DNA of 7,599 bases from Pseudanabaenales cyanobacterium. GTDB lineage: Bacteria; Cyanobacteriota; Cyanobacteriia; Phormidesmidales; Phormidesmidaceae. The stretch is from positions 1-7,599 of the forward strand of contig JAKSDM010000914.1 of NCBI GenBank assembly GCA_022360135.1, given 5' to 3'. How positions within the stretch are numbered: position 1 is the first letter of the stretch; every line of letters begins with the position of its first letter. Below the pieces are notes generated by a model. The model was not told where the DNA came from. It was given only the letters and a program-made list of their open reading frames with translations, and made no database searches. A program made the position numbers and the translations under genes. This document shows positions 4,539-7,599 of the stretch, one piece after another.

Positions 4539-7500
4539 CAGACGCCCAGCGCCCCAATCCCATTCATCCCCACAATCAGAATTCCATGAATACCCTGGTG
4601 CGGGCTATTCGGCTGTCAGCAGGACAGTTTTCCCTGATTTTGATCCAGTGCAATTACGCCAGGGTGCGCGATCGCATCGCCCATCAGCTGCGAGAGTGCT
4701 GTCCGCTGACCATCCGGGAGCTGGTTCTGCCAGCAGACACTGACACCCTCTTCACTGCCATTAAAGCGGTGTTAGGAGAAGAACAGCCCGCTGCAGTGAT
4801 CGTATTTGGGTTGGAGTCAGTGAAGGACCTAAACACCGTCCTCAACTCCACAAATCAAGTGCGGGAAGAGTTTCCTAAACATTTCCCCCGACCCCTAGTG
4901 CTATGGATCAATGACAGCATTCTGCGGCAATTGATTCGGGTCGCCCCTGACCTGGAGAGTTGGGCGACGACCATCCCATTTGAGATTTCAACCGAGGAAC
5001 TGACTGATCTGATCAATCAAACCGTAGATGAAATCTTCACCCAACTGTTACACTCCCATGAAACTCTTTTCCTGGATAATACGGCGCTTAACTTGGGAGA
5101 AGACTCTCCCCGTCGGGTGGAACTCCAAGCAGCCTGCCGAGAGTTGCAAGGCCGACAGGAGATCTTCGCTCCAGCATTGGCGGCCAACGTCGAATTCATT
5201 TTGGGTCGGGTGGCGGACAATTCCACCGACGAATCGCGGCGCCACTATGAGCAAAGCCTAGCCCTATGGCGACAGGCCAATCAGCCGGAACATAGCGGCC
5301 ACTTATTGTTCTATCTGGGGCTGTGGTGGATGAATTACGCCGCCCAGCATCTGGCGGAGCGTCAGCCAGCGCTGCAACAAGCCGAAGCCTATTTGAAGCA
5401 GGCGATCGCATCCTTCGAGCAAGCCGATCGTCTGGACCTGGCGGCTCGATTTATCAATTTTTGGGCGGAAGTCCTGCATCGGCAGCAGAATTGGTTGGCG
5501 TTAGAGCAAGTCGCCAACCAAGCCTTAGAACTCCATCAAACCTATTCTGACCAATTCAGATTAGCTCGCGCCCATGGTTTCTTAGCTGAGGCGGCCTTAG
5601 CCCGGTCGGCTTGGCGTCAGGCTCAGCAAAGCGCGCAAGCCGCCCTGCATTTGATGGAGCAAGCTGAGGTCGCCCTGAAAACGGTTTCCCCCGATGAAGA
5701 TAACTATTTAGACTTGCAGCATTCCTTTCACCAGGGGTGGTATTTATTCTCGTTAGCCAAGGCCCAATATCAGCTCGGCGAGAGTCTAGCCGCCATCGAA
5801 ACCCTCATCGCCGCCAAACTGAGAACTAAACCCTGCTATGATCCGGAGCTGTACATCGCCATCTTGGGGGCGCTGCAGGAATACTATTTTCAGCAACGTG
5901 ACTATTTAAGCGCCTTTGAGATCAAGCGATCGCAACAAAAAATTGAAAGTCAGTTTGGATTACGGGCATTCATCGGCGCGGCTCGACTCCAAACCAAGCA
6001 AACGATCGCTAATCCAGCCTTACCCACCCATGAATCGCAAGCAACGGCCGCCGTTGAAATTGCCGCCTCTGGGCGGCAACAAGATGTGAATCGCTTGCTG
6101 GAGCGAATGGGCCGCCCTGATGTTAGGCTGACGATTATTCATGGTCAATCTGGCGTGGGTAAAAGCTCGATTTTACAGGCAGGTTTGATCCCCGCCTTGA
6201 GGCAGCGGACGTTTGAGAGTCGAGAGGTCATCCCGGTGCTGCAGCGTGTCTATGCTAACTGGGAAAAAGAACTGGGCCAGCAATTAGCCGCAGCCTACAC
6301 CTGTATTCGACCGGCTGGAGCCAAACCGCTTGTATTAGAAGCAGCGTCTCATATTCTTGAGCAATTACAGAGAAACTCCGACGAAAATTTACTCACCGTT
6401 CTGATCTTTGATCAATTTGAGGAATTTTTCTTTAGCCGCCCAACCCTAGCTGAACGATTAAGTTTCTATAGCTTTGCTAGTAAATGTCTAAATATTCCTT
6501 ATATCAAGGTAATCCTCTCAATTCGGGAGGATTATCTGCACTATTTACTAATCTGTAATCGTCTTACTGGCTTAGAGGTAATTAACAACAATATTTTGGA
6601 TAAAAACATCCTTTATTACCTGGGTAATTTTTCCAAAGAAGACGCCAGATCCGTCATTCAGAGTCTATCTGAGCAAGCTCATCTGGCTTGGGCGCCTTAC
6701 CTGATTAATCAATTAGTGGCGGACTTAGCCGATGAATTAGGTCAGGTTCGTCCGATTGAGCTGCAGCTTTTGGGAGCGCAGCTACAGGCGGAAGGCATTA
6801 GAACCTTAACCCAATACCTAGCTCAAGGAAAGAACCCCAAGGAAGTCATTGTCGAGCGTTATTTGGAGGAAGTGGTTAAAGACTGTGGGTCTGAGAACAG
6901 TCGAGCCGCCGAATTGGTTTTATATTTGCTAACGGATGAAGAGGGTGTCCGTCCTCAAAAAACCAGAGCTGAGTTGTTGGAGGCTGAGAGCTTAGCTGCA
7001 GAATCCCAAAAGGTAGACCTGGTTTTAAGAATTTTCATCCGCTCAGGCTTAGTCATGGGGTTGCCGGCTGCTCCCGCTGATCGCTATCAATTAGTCCATG
7101 ATTATTTAGTCCGCCTTGTCCGTCAGAAATATGGCAAGAAAATTGTTGAGGAACTCTCAAACCTGCGAAAACAAGTTCAAGTGCAGGCGGAGCAAGAAAA
7201 GAAAAAGCTGCGTCGCCTATCTCTAGTTGGTCTACTGGGGGCTTTATTGTTCGCCATCCTGACAGATAAATTTCAGTCAGCCCTGCAAGTCATAGAAGCT
7301 TCGAAAGCGGAAATAGAAATTTCGAAAGCAGAAGTTGATCGGTCAAATTTAATTCTTGAACTGGAGTTAGAAGGCCCCAAATCCATTCAAAAATTTGAAT
7401 TTTCCCAGATCAAGGGACTACTGTCTGCAATCCAGAGCGCCGCTGAACTCCGCCATCGCTTCTCCGCCCCCTATCCCGCCACCAGTCCAGTTTGGGCCCT

Positions 7501-7599
7501 GCAGAAGATTGTCTATAGCATCCACGAAAAAAATTGGTTTGATAGTGAGCAAAAGCGGGTCCTGTGGGTCAGCTTTAGCCCAGATGGAGAATTATTCGC
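4535..7599 (+). CDS. nSTAND-type NTPase with degenerate P-loop-like N-terminus, TPR array and WD40 C-terminus, cut by the right edge
   Basis: The frame is open for 1021 codons to the window end; I translated it throughout. The ATG overlaps the previous stop (ATGA), and an in-frame TGA at 4523-4525 leaves it as the first start. In order: residues 30-150 resemble a NTPase domain that has lost its P-loop (FSLILIQCNYARVRDRI in place of Walker A, AAVIVFGLESV as a Walker-B-like strand, then LVLWINDSIL and RVAPDLESWA). About 190-475 is a TPR-type array of paired helices rich in Ala, Gln, Leu and Tyr. The linker RAFIGAARLQ is at 477-486. The STAND NTPase has Walker A GQSGVGKSS (537-545, Lys543), Walker B LIFDQFEEFF (623-632, Asp626) and SIREDYL (662-668). 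A winged-helix-like part ends in QLVHDYLVRLVRQ (852-864). A charged coiled coil precedes a hydrophobic helix (895-909), a second coiled coil (about 915-945) follows, then the first WD40 blade with SFSPDG (1013-1018). STAND proteins switch from ADP-bound rest to ATP-bound oligomers on ligand sensing; here WD40 and TPR are likely sensor or scaffold arms. Role as defence or signalling is inferred. Confidence 0.88.
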   Translation, partial: MTDAQRPNPIHPHNQNSMNTLVRAIRLSAGQFSLILIQCNYARVRDRIAHQLRECCPLTIRELVLPADTDTLFTAIKAVLGEEQPAAVIVFGLESVKDLNTVLNSTNQVREEFPKHFPRPLVLWINDSILRQLIRVAPDLESWATTIPFEISTEELTDLINQTVDEIFTQLLHSHETLFLDNTALNLGEDSPRRVELQAACRELQGRQEIFAPALAANVEFILGRVADNSTDESRRHYEQSLALWRQANQPEHSGHLLFYLGLWWMNYAAQHLAERQPALQQAEAYLKQAIASFEQADRLDLAARFINFWAEVLHRQQNWLALEQVANQALELHQTYSDQFRLARAHGFLAEAALARSAWRQAQQSAQAALHLMEQAEVALKTVSPDEDNYLDLQHSFHQGWYLFSLAKAQYQLGESLAAIETLIAAKLRTKPCYDPELYIAILGALQEYYFQQRDYLSAFEIKRSQQKIESQFGLRAFIGAARLQTKQTIANPALPTHESQATAAVEIAASGRQQDVNRLLERMGRPDVRLTIIHGQSGVGKSSILQAGLIPALRQRTFESREVIPVLQRVYANWEKELGQQLAAAYTCIRPAGAKPLVLEAASHILEQLQRNSDENLLTVLIFDQFEEFFFSRPTLAERLSFYSFASKCLNIPYIKVILSIREDYLHYLLICNRLTGLEVINNNILDKNILYYLGNFSKEDARSVIQSLSEQAHLAWAPYLINQLVADLADELGQVRPIELQLLGAQLQAEGIRTLTQYLAQGKNPKEVIVERYLEEVVKDCGSENSRAAELVLYLLTDEEGVRPQKTRAELLEAESLAAESQKVDLVLRIFIRSGLVMGLPAAPADRYQLVHDYLVRLVRQKYGKKIVEELSNLRKQVQVQAEQEKKKLRRLSLVGLLGALLFAILTDKFQSALQVIEASKAEIEISKAEVDRSNLILELELEGPKSIQKFEFSQIKGLLSAIQSAAELRHRFSAPYPATSPVWALQKIVYSIHEKNWFDSEQKRVLWVSFSPDGELF
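7294..7335 (+). repeat. 21-base in-frame tandem duplication coding a coiled-coil heptad
   Basis: Two consecutive 21-base units (7294-7314 and 7315-7335) share the core TTCGAAAGCrGAA (12 of 13 identical). They encode EASKAEI and EISKAEV, that is one heptad repeated exactly, between the hydrophobic helix and the WD40 region. The period equals seven codons, so the duplication lengthens the coiled coil without changing its register. Confidence 0.7.

Noticed and set aside
4411..4743. 110-codon + frame bridging the two NTPase genes
   Set aside because: Looks like a connecting gene, but it is out of frame with both and both flanking frames are clearly coding with an ATGA junction.
5017..5550. Several frames on both strands within the TPR region
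   Set aside because: Shadows of the long frame 4535-7599, which I followed codon by codon without a stop.

Overview
The window looks like the chromosome of a mesophilic, probably filamentous or colonial, cyanobacterium. The palindrome GCGATCGC (HIP1, highly over-represented in many cyanobacterial genomes) occurs at six places that I could read directly: 26-33, 3561-3568, 4079-4086, 4668-4675, 5402-5409 and 5926-5933. A degenerate heptanucleotide tandem repeat of the kind known from filamentous cyanobacteria lies at 2577-2604. The large nSTAND/TPR/WD40 gene and the small helical 66-residue protein are also of types I associate with cyanobacteria. All supported genes are on the + strand. I saw no tRNA, rRNA, CRISPR array, transposase or integrase.

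Left part (1-2104): the 3' part of potA, the ATPase of a spermidine/putrescine-type ABC importer (start and Walker A lie outside the window), overlaps by 11 bases with potD, the polyamine-type solute-binding protein. PotD carries a twin-arginine signal with a lipoprotein-like cysteine. No permease gene (potB/potC) follows, so the membrane subunits must be upstream or elsewhere.

Middle part (2105-3236): two spacers of about 180 and 215 bases, with hairpins, a weak promoter candidate and two short tandem repeats, flank a small uncharacterised 66-residue helical protein gene. A TerB-like helical protein (141 residues) with two Asp-Gly...Glu-Glu motifs follows. A short spacer after it (3129-3236) can fold into two successive stem-loops.

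Right part (3237-7599): a translationally coupled two-gene module. Gene 1 is a stand-alone KAP/AAA-like P-loop NTPase with intact Walker A and B. Gene 2 overlaps it by ATGA and runs off the right edge after 1021 codons. Its order is: a degenerate P-loop-like domain, a TPR-type helical array, an nSTAND-type NTPase with intact Walker A and B, a winged-helix-like segment, a charged coiled coil, a short hydrophobic helix, a second coiled coil containing a 21-base heptad duplication, and the first blade of a WD40-type propeller. This is the architecture of a STAND signalling switch, as used in bacterial conflict, antiphage and regulated signalling systems. The two NTPases probably act together: gene 1 as an NTP-driven partner and gene 2 as a sensor/scaffold whose WD40 and TPR arms read a ligand. 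No effector domain (nuclease, CHAT/caspase, TIR, pore) is visible in the window, so calling it a defence system is inference, not observation.
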